DNA of 64,000 nucleotides from Paraburkholderia sp. BL23I1N1 (GTDB taxonomy: Bacteria; Pseudomonadota; Gammaproteobacteria; Burkholderiales; Burkholderiaceae): assembly GCF_003610295.1 (NCBI RefSeq), contig NZ_RAPV01000001.1, positions 1,488,001 through 1,552,000 on the forward strand, given 5' to 3'. The notes beneath the pieces were generated by a model, which saw only the letters and a program-made list of their open reading frames with translations, was not told the DNA's origin and ran no database searches. Of this stretch, positions 8,841 through 16,267 are shown piece after piece. The number at the start of each line of letters is the position of its first letter. Positions within the stretch are counted from its first letter, which is position 1. Both the position numbers and the translations under genes were made by a program.

Positions 8841-8900
8841 AATCGGTGCAAATCGGCGCAAATCAGCGCAAATCAGCGCAAATCGGCGCAAATCGGCGCA
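8841..8900. repeat. Six tandem copies of a 10-bp repeat
   Basis: The unit AATCGGCGCA occurs six times in register, with variants AATCGGTGCA and AATCAGCGCA (twice). It lies immediately upstream of, or overlaps the 5' end of, the patatin-like gene. A 10-bp period matches one helical turn, and because 10 is not a multiple of 3, any change in copy number would shift the frame if the region is translated. Confidence 0.9.
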
Positions 8901-9274
8901 ACCTGTGCCGCGATCAGGCGGATAGTCAAACAGACAGGACCGCCGGCGGCGATCCCATGCGCCGTGGTTCTATCGCAACCCGCAGCGCGCGCACATCATA
9001 AATCAAAGCTTCGGGCGCGCGTCGGCGCGGTAATGAAACGTTGCAGAGGAAACCGTCGGGCCTCCGGAAGCACGCTTCCTGAGCGACTTGTCTGCCTTGC
9101 CTGGCCATTCGGACGAGGGCAGGCAACACGGGTTCGGAAGGTATAATTCGGCTCTTGTATTTATTTCCTTCGTGTCCGTGCAAGGCGTTTTCTGCCGCAC
9201 GGGCGCGCTCCGCTGCCGCGCTTCACTGGCCATGTTCGCCACGGCGCCGGCGCCTGTCTTCCGAGTAATCGCTA
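8901..9274. other. Intergenic region upstream of gltX
   Basis: No gene is seen. A consensus-like -10 element TATAAT lies at 9142-9147 on the plus strand, with no good -35, giving a leader of about 125 bases before gltX. The left part would carry the promoter of the divergent patatin-like gene. Confidence 0.5.
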
Positions 9275-10684
9275 ATGACCACCTCTGTCCGTACCCGTTT
9301 CGCACCGAGTCCCACCGGCTTCATCCACCTCGGCAACATTCGCTCCGCGCTGTATCCGTGGGCGTTCGCGCGCAAGATGAAAGGGACCTTCGTGCTGCGG
9401 ATCGAGGACACCGACGTCGAGCGCTCCACGTCCGAATCCGTCGACGCCATTATTGAGGGCATGGCGTGGCTCGGTCTCGATTTCGACGAAGGCCCGTTCT
9501 ACCAGATGCAGCGCATGGACCGTTACCGCGAAGTGCTCAAGCAGATGCAGGACGCGGGGCTCGTGTACCCGTGCTACATGTCGACGGAAGAGCTGGACGC
9601 ACTGCGCGAGCGTCAACGCGAGGCCGGCGAGAAGCCGCGCTATGACGGCACGTGGCGCCCGGAACCCGGCAAGGTCTTGCCGGAGCCACCGGCGGGCGTG
9701 CAGCCGGTGCTGCGCTTTCGCAATCCGCTCACGGGTGTCGTCGCATGGGACGACGCCGTGAAGGGCCGCATTGAAATTTCGAACGAAGAACTCGACGATC
9801 TCGTGATCGCGCGCCCGGACGGCACACCGACCTACAACTTCTGCGTGGTGGTCGACGATCTGGACATGCGCATCACCCACGTGATTCGCGGCGACGATCA
9901 CGTGAATAACACGCCGCGTCAGATCAACATCCTGCGTGCGCTCGGCGGTGAGCCGCCGGTGTACGCGCACCTGCCGACCGTGTTGAACGAGCAGGGCGAG
10001 AAGATGAGCAAGCGTCACGGCGCGATGAGCGTGATGGGTTATCGCGACGCCGGCTTTCTGCCGGAAGCGGTGGTCAACTATCTGGCCCGTCTGGGCTGGT
10101 CGCATGGCGACGCGGAAATCTTCACGCGTGAGCAGTTCGTCGAATGGTTCGATCTGGAGCATCTGGGCAAGTCGCCGGCTCAGTATGACCACGACAAGCT
10201 CAGCTGGCTCAACGCGCACTACATCAAGGAAGCAGACAACGCGCGCCTCGCGGAGCTCGCCAGGCCTTTCTTCGCTGAACTGGGTATCGACGATGCTGCC
10301 ATCGCGCAAGGCGCCGATCTGACGTCGGTGGTGGGCTTGCTGAAGGACCGCGCGTCGACAGTGAAGGAAATCGCCGAAAACGCCGCGATGTTCTATTGCA
10401 CGCCCGCGCCTGAAGCCGAGGCGCTCGCGCAGCACGTCACGGATGTCGTGCGTCCGGCGCTGTCCGATCTGGCTGCGGCGCTCAAGACGGTGGAGTGGAC
10501 CAAAGAGGCGATCGCCGCGGCGTTGAAGACAACGCTCGGCGCGCACAAGCTGAAGATGCCGCAACTGGCAATGCCGGTTCGGCTGCTGGTGGCGGGTACC
10601 ACGCATACACCGTCGATCGACAGCGTGCTGATGCTGTTTGGCCGCGATGTTGTCGTGAGCCGTATCGAAAAAGTGCTGGCCTGA
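9275..10684 (+). CDS. gltX: Glutamyl-tRNA synthetase
   Basis: A 469-residue class I aminoacyl-tRNA synthetase that charges tRNA-Glu in the cytoplasm. The N-terminus carries the HIGH-like motif in [12 protein letters not shown] (residues 10-21). The second ATP-binding signature, KMSKR, begins at residue 243 (GEKMSKRHG). The length fits bacterial GltX. The anticodon-binding helical domain occupies the C-terminal third. It is followed by a stable hairpin and a tRNA block that includes two copies of its substrate, tRNA-Glu. The ATG at 9275 matches the usual [15 protein letters not shown] start. Confidence 0.97.
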   Translation: MTTSVRTRFAPSPTGFIHLGNIRSALYPWAFARKMKGTFVLRIEDTDVERSTSESVDAIIEGMAWLGLDFDEGPFYQMQRMDRYREVLKQMQDAGLVYPCYMSTEELDALRERQREAGEKPRYDGTWRPEPGKVLPEPPAGVQPVLRFRNPLTGVVAWDDAVKGRIEISNEELDDLVIARPDGTPTYNFCVVVDDLDMRITHVIRGDDHVNNTPRQINILRALGGEPPVYAHLPTVLNEQGEKMSKRHGAMSVMGYRDAGFLPEAVVNYLARLGWSHGDAEIFTREQFVEWFDLEHLGKSPAQYDHDKLSWLNAHYIKEADNARLAELARPFFAELGIDDAAIAQGADLTSVVGLLKDRASTVKEIAENAAMFYCTPAPEAEALAQHVTDVVRPALSDLAAALKTVEWTKEAIAAALKTTLGAHKLKMPQLAMPVRLLVAGTTHTPSIDSVLMLFGRDVVVSRIEKVLA

Positions 10685-10711
10685 GCGCGTTCGCGCTTGC
10701 ATTGAGCGGGA

Positions 10712-10744
10712 TTGCCTGCGACTTGCGAAAAAAGTCGCAGGCAA
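10712..10744 (+). terminator. Strong hairpin after gltX
   Basis: A perfect 13-bp inverted repeat (TTGCCTGCGACTT at 10712-10724 with its complement at 10732-10744, 7-base loop) lies between gltX and the tRNA promoter. There is no T-tract, so its terminating strength is uncertain; it may also act as a 3'-end stabiliser. Confidence 0.55.
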
Positions 10745-10758
10745 TTGCTCAAAGGGTA

Positions 10759-10787
10759 TTTACAAAGCGCAAATTGGCCTCTAAAAT
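10759..10787 (+). promoter_or_regulatory. Sigma-70 promoter for tRNA-Ala
   Basis: TTTACA (10759-10764), a 17-bp spacer and TAAAAT (10782-10787) lie 20 bp before the tRNA. The spacing and position are ideal for a stable-RNA promoter. Confidence 0.75.
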
Positions 10788-10806
10788 CTCGTTTCTGTTC
10801 TGCAAG

Positions 10807-10882
<76 letters not shown>

Positions 10883-10933
10883 TCGGAGCAGAGTGAAGTG
10901 GTTCCGAAGTCTGGAGCTTGTAGCAAAAAAGAC

Positions 10934-10962
10934 TTCACAAACAGTTGTAACGTAGTTAGAAT
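10934..10962 (+). promoter_or_regulatory. Candidate promoter for the Glu-Asp tRNA block
   Basis: TTCACA (10934-10939), 17 bp, TAGAAT (10957-10962). It lies about 80 bp before the first tRNA-Glu, in an AT-rich spacer with no other feature. Confidence 0.5.
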
Positions 10963-11047
10963 ATCGGTCTTTGCTGCTGACAAAACAAAATTAGCCAGAA
11001 GTTAAGCTAAGTTAGCGGCAAGATAAAGACAGATCTGAAAAGATTAT

Positions 11048-11123
11048 GTCCCCTTCGTCTAGAGGCCTAGGACATCACCCTTTCACGGTGAGTACAGGGG
11101 TTCGAATCCCCTAGGGGACGCCA
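11048..11123 (+). tRNA. tRNA-Glu (anticodon TTC), first copy
   Basis: A 76-base tRNA with encoded CCA. The acceptor GTCCCCT pairs with AGGGGAC. The anticodon stem-loop CACCCTTTCACGGTG gives anticodon TTC. It is identical over its whole length to the copy at 11344-11419. Confidence 0.96.
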
Positions 11124-11205
11124 AACATCAGCGTCGTTTGAAAGTAGTAAAGCGGCGCAGCTTGCAGAGAAAAAACCAACGCTCGCAAGTCATGATAGGC
11201 AAACT

Positions 11206-11282
11206 GGAGTGGTAGTTCAGTTGGTTAGAATACCGGCCTGTCACGCCGGGGGTCGCGGGTTCGAGTCCCGTCCACTCCGCCA
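11206..11282 (+). tRNA. tRNA-Asp (anticodon GTC), first copy
   Basis: A 77-base tRNA with encoded CCA. Acceptor GGAGTGG pairs with CCACTCC. The anticodon arm CCGGCCTGTCACGCCGG places GTC in the loop. It differs from the second copy only by one compensating acceptor-stem base pair (T-A here, C-G there). Confidence 0.96.
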
Positions 11283-11285
11283 GAC

Positions 11286-11319
11286 AAAGCCCGTTCATAC
11301 AAACCTGAACGGGCTTTTT
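11286..11319 (+). terminator. Rho-independent terminator after tRNA-Asp copy 1
   Basis: A 12-bp stem AAAGCCCGTTCA / TGAACGGGCTTT with an 8-base loop, followed by a short T-run. It separates the first Glu-Asp pair from the second. Confidence 0.85.
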
Positions 11320-11343
11320 CATTAAAGGTGTAAGCAGTACGTT

Positions 11344-11419
11344 GTCCCCTTCGTCTAGAGGCCTAGGACATCACCCTTTCACGGTGAGTACAGGGGTTCG
11401 AATCCCCTAGGGGACGCCA
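11344..11419 (+). tRNA. tRNA-Glu (anticodon TTC), second copy
   Basis: Identical in sequence to the tRNA at 11048-11123, again followed by a related spacer and a tRNA-Asp. It is part of a tandem duplication of a Glu-Asp unit. Confidence 0.96.
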
Positions 11420-11528
11420 GGACATCGGCGTCGTTCAGTGAGCATGCTGAGTTCGCAGCTTGAGCGGTGCAGTTGGCAACGCAGTTGTCAAATAAGCCAG
11501 GCTTTCACAAGCCACGGTGCAAAAATCT

Positions 11529-11605
11529 GGAGCGGTAGTTCAGTTGGTTAGAATACCGGCCTGTCACGCCGGGGGTCGCGGGTTCGAGTCCCGTCCGCTC
11601 CGCCA
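11529..11605 (+). tRNA. tRNA-Asp (anticodon GTC), second copy
   Basis: A 77-base tRNA with encoded CCA. The acceptor is GGAGCGG / CCGCTCC; otherwise it equals the first tRNA-Asp. The paired change on both sides of the stem shows the copy has been under selection since duplication. Confidence 0.96.
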
Positions 11606-11617
11606 GATTTTAAGAAG

Positions 11618-11645
11618 CCCACTTCGAAAGAAGTGGGTTTTTTTT
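11618..11645 (+). terminator. Rho-independent terminator of the tRNA block
   Basis: Stem CCCACTTC / GAAGTGGG with a GAAA tetraloop, followed by eight T residues. It ends the tRNA transcription unit. Confidence 0.93.
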
Positions 11646-11758
11646 ATTCCCGCAGCCGGTTCGCCTGGGTGTCGTCCTGGTATGCTCGGGACAAACAGCC
11701 ATTGCCAGCGCGCGCGGCCTGTTTTACCGTTGTTCCGACCCATCTTCGTCGTTCCACC

Positions 11759-12223
11759 ATGTTCGATCCAACCGAAGCTCCGTCACCGTTTCATCTGCGC
11801 CGCGCCAGCATGGACGATTTCGAGTTCGCCGAGGAGCTGACTCGCAACAACATGGGCGGCTACTATCGCCGGCACCATCTGGTCTGGCGTGGCGATCTGT
11901 TTCTCGGCAGTTGGCGCGAGTCTGAAAATTTTATTCTCGAAGTGGACGGCGAGCCGATCGGCGTGCTGCGCATCACGCAGGAAGGCGATTCGCTGCATAT
12001 CCGCGACGTGCAGATTGCCGAAGGGCATCGGCGGCTCGGCGCCGGCACTTATCTGCTCGACATGTCGCATCAATGGGCGCGCGAGCGCGGGCTGCACGAG
12101 TTGCAGCTGCGTGTGTTCGTCGACAATCCTGCCGCGCGGCTGTATCAGCGCAAGGGATACAAGCTGACCGGGCCGCGTCTGGCGCAGCTCGGGGCGATCC
12201 GTCATCTGGCGCGGCGCGTTTGA
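11759..12223 (+). CDS. GNAT-family N-acetyltransferase
   Basis: A 154-residue acetyltransferase-like protein. The acetyl-CoA-binding motif A is visible as VQIAEGHRRLGAGTYLL, and the C-terminal region has the usual NPAARLYQRKGY segment (motif B). The substrate is unknown. The open frame extends upstream to 11633, but that part overlaps the tRNA terminator. The ATG at 11759 gives a normal GNAT length and start, though no clear ribosome-binding site precedes it, so the start is uncertain. It faces the AraC regulator across the 8-bp repeat tract. Confidence 0.85.
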   Translation: MFDPTEAPSPFHLRRASMDDFEFAEELTRNNMGGYYRRHHLVWRGDLFLGSWRESENFILEVDGEPIGVLRITQEGDSLHIRDVQIAEGHRRLGAGTYLLDMSHQWARERGLHELQLRVFVDNPAARLYQRKGYKLTGPRLAQLGAIRHLARRV

Positions 12224-12252
12224 CAGGCAGCGGCTGGCAGTTACGCTTGGCA

Positions 12253-12332
12253 ACGCCTACACGCCTACACGCCTACACGCCTACACGCCTACACGCCTAC
12301 ACGCCTACACGCCTACACGCCGTCACGCCGTC
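12253..12332. repeat. 8-bp tandem repeat tract (8 perfect units plus 2 variants)
   Basis: The unit ACGCCTAC is repeated eight times perfectly (12253-12316), followed by two ACGCCGTC variants (12317-12332). The tract lies between two convergent genes and reaches the stop codon of the AraC-family gene. Tracts of this type change length by slipped-strand mispairing. It is not a CRISPR: there are no spacers. Confidence 0.95.
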
Positions 12333-13200
12333 ACTTCTGCGCGGTCTCTTCATCCGCTTCGGTATCGCCACGATCCCCGTTCTCCACACGATGTTCAGAG
12401 CCGCGCTCGATGAATGCACGCGGACTTTCGCCGAATGCCCGCCGGAACATCGCCGAGAACGCACTCTGGCTTTGATAACCCAGCTCTTGTGCGACGTGCG
12501 ATAGCGGGCGCCCCTGGCTCAATAGCGGAATGGCGCGTGCGAGAATGGCCTGCTGACGCCATTTCGAAAAGCTCACCCCCAACTCCTGACGAAACAGCCG
12601 CGCAATCGTACGCGTACTCGCACCGACGCTCGATGCCCATTGCTCGAGCGAGTCGCCGTGAGTCGGGTCTGCGATCACGGCCTCGCACAACGCGCGCAAG
12701 CGCTTTTCGTTGGGCATCGGCACGGACAGCGGCAGCGGCTCCGAACGCGTCAGTTCGTCGAGCGCGAGCGCACCCAGCAGTTGTTCGCGCGTCGCTGAAA
12801 TGCCCGGCGTATCGAGCGCCGCGATGACTTCGCGCAGCAGATCCGATACCTCGACCACGCGCGGCGTATCCAGTCCTGCCGGGACGGTGCTTTCGGTAAT
12901 GTAGAGCGTGCGCAGAAATGCATCTTCGACGGCGACTACTTCGTGCGTTACATGCGGCGGCACCCAGATCGCCCGGGATGGCGGCACCATCCACGTCGTG
13001 CCGGTCGTCGCGACCCGCAGCACGCCGCGCGATGCATAGGCCACCTGGGCCCATGCATGCGTGTGTCGCGCGATTCGCCAGCCCGACGGTATCGGCCGCG
13101 AGCGCACGCGAATCGGGTGCGATTGCGTCGGCTGAAATTCGGGCGGGATGTCGACGAGGCGGGTCTGGCTCGACTGGTCTGAGTCAGCGGACGAATTCAT
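12331..13200 (-). CDS. AraC-family transcriptional regulator
   Basis: A 289-residue regulator. The N-terminal half is a cupin-like ligand domain (HTHAWAQVAYASRGVLRVATTG, then VPPHVTHEV). The C-terminal domain carries two helix-turn-helix motifs, in WASSVGASTRTIARLFRQELG and in ISHVAQELGY-like residues (LSHVAQELGYQSQSAFSAMFRRAFGESPRAF split across the second HTH). The architecture resembles the NimR/YeaM type of AraC regulators. ATG at 13200. It is divergent from the RraA-family gene with a 233-bp gap, so it may control that operon, but nothing proves it. Its last codon touches the 8-bp repeat tract. Confidence 0.9.
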   Translation of the reverse strand: MNSSADSDQSSQTRLVDIPPEFQPTQSHPIRVRSRPIPSGWRIARHTHAWAQVAYASRGVLRVATTGTTWMVPPSRAIWVPPHVTHEVVAVEDAFLRTLYITESTVPAGLDTPRVVEVSDLLREVIAALDTPGISATREQLLGALALDELTRSEPLPLSVPMPNEKRLRALCEAVIADPTHGDSLEQWASSVGASTRTIARLFRQELGVSFSKWRQQAILARAIPLLSQGRPLSHVAQELGYQSQSAFSAMFRRAFGESPRAFIERGSEHRVENGDRGDTEADEETAQK

Positions 13201-13434
13201 GTTGAAGATCGATCCAATGGATGGAACTCAAAAAACGCTGCGCGTGTAGACACGGAAGCCGTGAGCACGGGCGCTTAGGCACCGTGTCTTCAGGTGCCAA
13301 CTCCGGAGCGCGGACCCGACGGCACAGATCCAACCGCACGCCCCCCAAAACCACCGCAGGCTTCTCATTGTAGGTGTTACGTTGGAGTCAACGTTGCATA
13401 ATGTCCCGATTACACGGACACCAAGGAGACCCCC
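13201..13434. promoter_or_regulatory. Divergent regulatory region between araC-type gene and RraA-family gene
   Basis: The perfect dyad ACGTTGGAGTCAACGT (13379-13394, 6-4-6) sits just before a possible -10 CATAAT (13397-13402), in a position to act as an operator for the plus-strand gene. An AAGGAG ribosome-binding site follows at 13423-13428. Confidence 0.4.
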
Positions 13435-13929
13435 ATGAGCTTTGCAACCGCAGACTTGTGCGACGCACACGAAGACCAACTGGCGCTGGGCACGCTGCGT
13501 GTGCTCGAGCCGGTCTTTCATCTCTTCAGTCGCGCTGAGTGTTTCAGCGGCGAGGCGGTGACGCTGAAGGTGTTCGAAGACAACGCACTCGTGCGCGCTA
13601 CGCTCGAGGAGAAGGGCGCCGGCCGGGTGCTGGTGGTCGACGGCGGTGGCAGTCTGCGTTGCGCGCTGGTAGGCGGCAACCTCGCGCAAATCGCCGAGCG
13701 GAATGGCTGGGCGGGCATCGTGCTAAACGGCTGCGTGCGCGATACGCTGGAGCTCAATGAAATCAATGTCGGCGTGGCGGCATTGGCAACCTGCCCGCGG
13801 CGTGGCCAGAAGCTCGGCACCGGTGAGCGCGACGTGCCGGTGCAATTGCCGGGCTCGCCGGTGCGTCCTGGCGAATGGATCTATGCGGATATCGACGGCG
13901 TGCTGGTGGCGAGCGCGTCGCTGAACTGA
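13435..13929 (+). CDS. rraA: RraA-family protein (ribonuclease E activity regulator / HMG-type aldolase fold)
   Basis: A 164-residue protein of the RraA family. It contains the glycine-rich [18 protein letters not shown] segment and the [11 protein letters not shown] motif, whose Arg-Asp pair binds metal and pyruvate-like ligands in aldolase members. In E. coli RraA binds RNase E and inhibits it, while other members are 4-hydroxy-4-methyl-2-oxoglutarate aldolases. Sequence alone does not separate the two roles, so the symbol is tentative. A good AAGGAG site precedes the ATG. It is followed 55 bases later by the cyclotransferase-like gene, likely in one transcript. Confidence 0.85.
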   Translation: MSFATADLCDAHEDQLALGTLRVLEPVFHLFSRAECFSGEAVTLKVFEDNALVRATLEEKGAGRVLVVDGGGSLRCALVGGNLAQIAERNGWAGIVLNGCVRDTLELNEINVGVAALATCPRRGQKLGTGERDVPVQLPGSPVRPGEWIYADIDGVLVASASLN

Positions 13930-13984
13930 ACCCGCGGCAACAGCCGGGGCAAGCCGAACCCATTATCAAGGAGAGCAAACGACG

Positions 13985-14386
13985 ATGCAGACTGTTTTTG
14001 TATACGGCACGTTGCGTGCCGGTGAAGTGAACGACCTCAGAGAGGCTGCGGCGCGCAACGACATTGCCACGCCGAATCTGCTCGGCACGGCCACGGTGCG
14101 CGGCCATCTGTTCGACTTCGGCTTATATCCGGGCCTGGTGGTCGACGAAGCGGGCGTGGACGTCACGGGTGACGTCTACGAAATCGACGATGAACTGGTT
14201 ACGGTGCTCGACGAGATCGAAGCGGTGTATCCCGGCGTCGAAGATCGTTTTCTCGCGAGAGAAGTGATGGTGAAAGTAGACGGTAACGTCGTGAACTGCC
14301 GCTTCTATCCGGTCGCGCCCAATGCGGTGAAGGGCCTCCCGGAAATCAGGTCGGGCGATTGGGTCGAGTATCGCAGCACGCGCTGA
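13985..14386 (+). CDS. Gamma-glutamylcyclotransferase-like (AIG2/GGCT) protein
   Basis: A 133-residue protein with the family-defining N-terminal VYGTLR motif (residues 5-10) that forms the substrate-binding loop, followed by GHLFDFGLYPGLV and a conserved acidic segment (VLDEIEAVYPGVEDRFLAREV) holding the likely catalytic Glu. Family members cyclise gamma-glutamyl groups to pyroglutamate, but many bacterial ones have unknown substrates. An AAGGAG ribosome-binding site lies upstream. Confidence 0.85.
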   Translation: MQTVFVYGTLRAGEVNDLREAAARNDIATPNLLGTATVRGHLFDFGLYPGLVVDEAGVDVTGDVYEIDDELVTVLDEIEAVYPGVEDRFLAREVMVKVDGNVVNCRFYPVAPNAVKGLPEIRSGDWVEYRSTR

Positions 14387-14419
14387 GGGGACGGCATGAC
14401 CGGCCCATGGTGAGTGCAG

Positions 14420-14457
14420 AAAAAAACGGCCCGGCAGGCATACGCCTGTCGGGCCGT
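14420..14457 (-). terminator. Rho-independent terminator of aceB
   Basis: A 14-bp stem (14426-14439 with 14444-14457, loop ATAC, one G-U position). Read on the minus strand it is followed by six T residues; the plus-strand side has no T-run. It lies 110 bases past the aceB stop. Confidence 0.8.
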
Positions 14458-14565
14458 CCGGTCGGTCAGCCTTGCGACCCGGGCCGCTCGTTCATCTTGT
14501 GTGGCTGGTGAAAGCGGGCCCGGTACGACGTCGTTATTGCTGATGTATGAGACAGCCTGGTTGCC

Positions 14566-16176
14566 TCAGATTTCTTCGTAGAGCGGCAGCGTCAGGAAAT
14601 CGGTAAACTGCTCCGACGTCGACATTTCGTCGAAAATTTGTGCAGCGCGATCATACGGCTTCGTATCGCCGCCGACTGCCTGCTTCACCTTGTCGAGCTC
14701 TTGCGCCGACAACGCGCGCACCAGCTCGGCCGTGACCTTGCGGCCGTCTTCGAGCTTGCCCTTCGGCGAGCGAATCCATTGCCACACTTGAGAGCGCGAG
14801 ATTTCCGCGGTGGCGGCGTCTTCCATCAGGTTGTGAATCGGCACGCAGCCATTGCCCGCGAGCCACGAACCCAGATAGTGAATGCCGACGTTGATGTTGT
14901 TGCGCAGACCGCCTTCGGTGATCGGCGCTTCCGGGCGAAAGTCCATCAGGTCGGAGGCCGCGACGAGCACGTCGTCGCGTTGCTTGCCGATCTGATTCGG
15001 CTTGTCGCCGAGCACCTTGACGAACTCTTCCATCGCAATCGGCACGAGACCCGGATGCGCGACCCAGCCGCCGTCGTAACCGTCGCCGGCATCGCGTGCC
15101 TTGTCCGAGCGCACACCGCCCATGGCCTTGTCGTTCGCCGCCGGATCGTTCTTGATCGGGATCAGCGCGCTCATGCCGCCGATTGCCGGTGCGTTGCGGC
15201 GATGGCAGGTCTTCAGCAGCAGCAGCGCGTAGGCACGCATGAAGGGCGAGGTCATCGTGATCTGCGAGCGGTCGGCAAGACAGAAATCGCGGTCGCTCTT
15301 GAACTTCTTGATCGCCGAGAAGATGTAGTCCCAACGGCCGGCGTTCAGACCCGAGCTGTGTTCGCGCAACTCATACAGAATTTCGTCCATTTCGAACGCG
15401 GCGACGATCGTTTCGATCAGCACGGTCGCGCGAATCGTGCCACGCGGCACGCCGACGGCTTCCTGCGCGGCGAGAAAGATCTCGTTCCACAGACGCGCTT
15501 CGAGGTGGCTTTCCATCTTCGGCAGATAGAAGTAGGGCGCCGTGCCGCGCGCGACCTGTTCCTTCGCGTTGTGAACCATGAAGAGCGCGAAATCGAAAAT
15601 GCCGCCGGAGACGCGCTTGCCGTCCACCGTCACATGCTTTTCGTCCAGATGCCAGCCGCGCGGCCGCACGATCAACGTGGCGATCTTGTCGTTCAGCGTG
15701 TACGACTTGCCGTTCTGTTCGAGCGAAATCGTGCGGCGCACCGCGTCCTTCAGATTGATGTGGCCGGTAATCTGGTTATCCCAGCTCGGCGCATTCGAAT
15801 CTTCGAAGTCGGTCATGTACGAATCCGCGCCCGAATTCAGCGCGTTGATGATCATCTTGCGCTCGACCGGACCGGTAATTTCCACACGGCGGCATTGCAG
15901 ATCCTGCGGCAGCGGCGCGATCGTCCAGTCGCCTTCGCGCACGCTCTTCGTTTCGGCGAGGAAGTCCGGGCGCTCGCCCGCATCGAGCCGTTTGGTGCGC
16001 TCTGCACGCGCTTGCAACAGCGCCTGGCGGCGCGGTTCGAACGTGCGATGCAGCGCGGCGACGAGCTCGAGTGCTTCGCGGGTGAGGATCGCTTCGTAGC
16101 CCGGCTTGATCTCAGCCGAGATGTCCATGCCCTGCGGCAGCTGCAGCGATGATTGCGATGACAGCGGATTCGCCAT
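14566..16176 (-). CDS. aceB: Malate synthase A
   Basis: A 536-residue malate synthase of the A type, which condenses glyoxylate and acetyl-CoA to malate in the glyoxylate bypass. Recognisable segments are DFEDSNAPSWDNQITGHINL, the RPRGWHLDEKHV motif with the active-site arginine, and the C-terminal NPFGS-like substitute region ending in LTLPLYEEI. The ATG at 16176 is chosen over the longer frame because an AAGGAGA ribosome-binding site lies directly upstream and MANPLSSQSS is a plausible start. The gene follows a haloacid dehalogenase gene by about 90 bases, and isocitrate lyase lies 4.5 kb further on the same strand. The direct repeats TTTGCA just upstream may be an operator. Confidence 0.95.
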   Translation of the reverse strand: MANPLSSQSSLQLPQGMDISAEIKPGYEAILTREALELVAALHRTFEPRRQALLQARAERTKRLDAGERPDFLAETKSVREGDWTIAPLPQDLQCRRVEITGPVERKMIINALNSGADSYMTDFEDSNAPSWDNQITGHINLKDAVRRTISLEQNGKSYTLNDKIATLIVRPRGWHLDEKHVTVDGKRVSGGIFDFALFMVHNAKEQVARGTAPYFYLPKMESHLEARLWNEIFLAAQEAVGVPRGTIRATVLIETIVAAFEMDEILYELREHSSGLNAGRWDYIFSAIKKFKSDRDFCLADRSQITMTSPFMRAYALLLLKTCHRRNAPAIGGMSALIPIKNDPAANDKAMGGVRSDKARDAGDGYDGGWVAHPGLVPIAMEEFVKVLGDKPNQIGKQRDDVLVAASDLMDFRPEAPITEGGLRNNINVGIHYLGSWLAGNGCVPIHNLMEDAATAEISRSQVWQWIRSPKGKLEDGRKVTAELVRALSAQELDKVKQAVGGDTKPYDRAAQIFDEMSTSEQFTDFLTLPLYEEI

Positions 16177-16195
16177 GGTTTCTCCTTGGTCGGTC

Positions 16196-16214
16196 AGATT
16201 GCAAAGGTGCAAAT
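16196..16214 (-). promoter_or_regulatory. Candidate operator upstream of aceB
   Basis: The dyad TTGCAAAGGTGCAA (16199-16212) lies 23 bases before the aceB start. Read on the coding strand it holds two TTTGCA units 8 bp apart. This resembles the TTTGCAA-type sites bound by RamB/PccR-like regulators of acetate and propionate metabolism in other bacteria; the link is inference only. Confidence 0.3.
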
Positions 16215-16267
16215 GTTGAAATGGTTGAGATGCGGTTGAATCGCGTCGGGCAATCAGGTGGTAGCTG

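Noticed and set aside
12253..12332. Possible CRISPR array
   Set aside because: The repeats are contiguous 8-mers without spacers and no cas gene is near.
14638..16152. Plus-strand frame of about 500 codons opposite aceB, and similar long frames opposite yejA, gltX, lplT, ABC-F, ligA and glnD
   Set aside because: All lie inside well-supported genes on the other strand, lack ribosome-binding sites and show composition typical of shadow frames.
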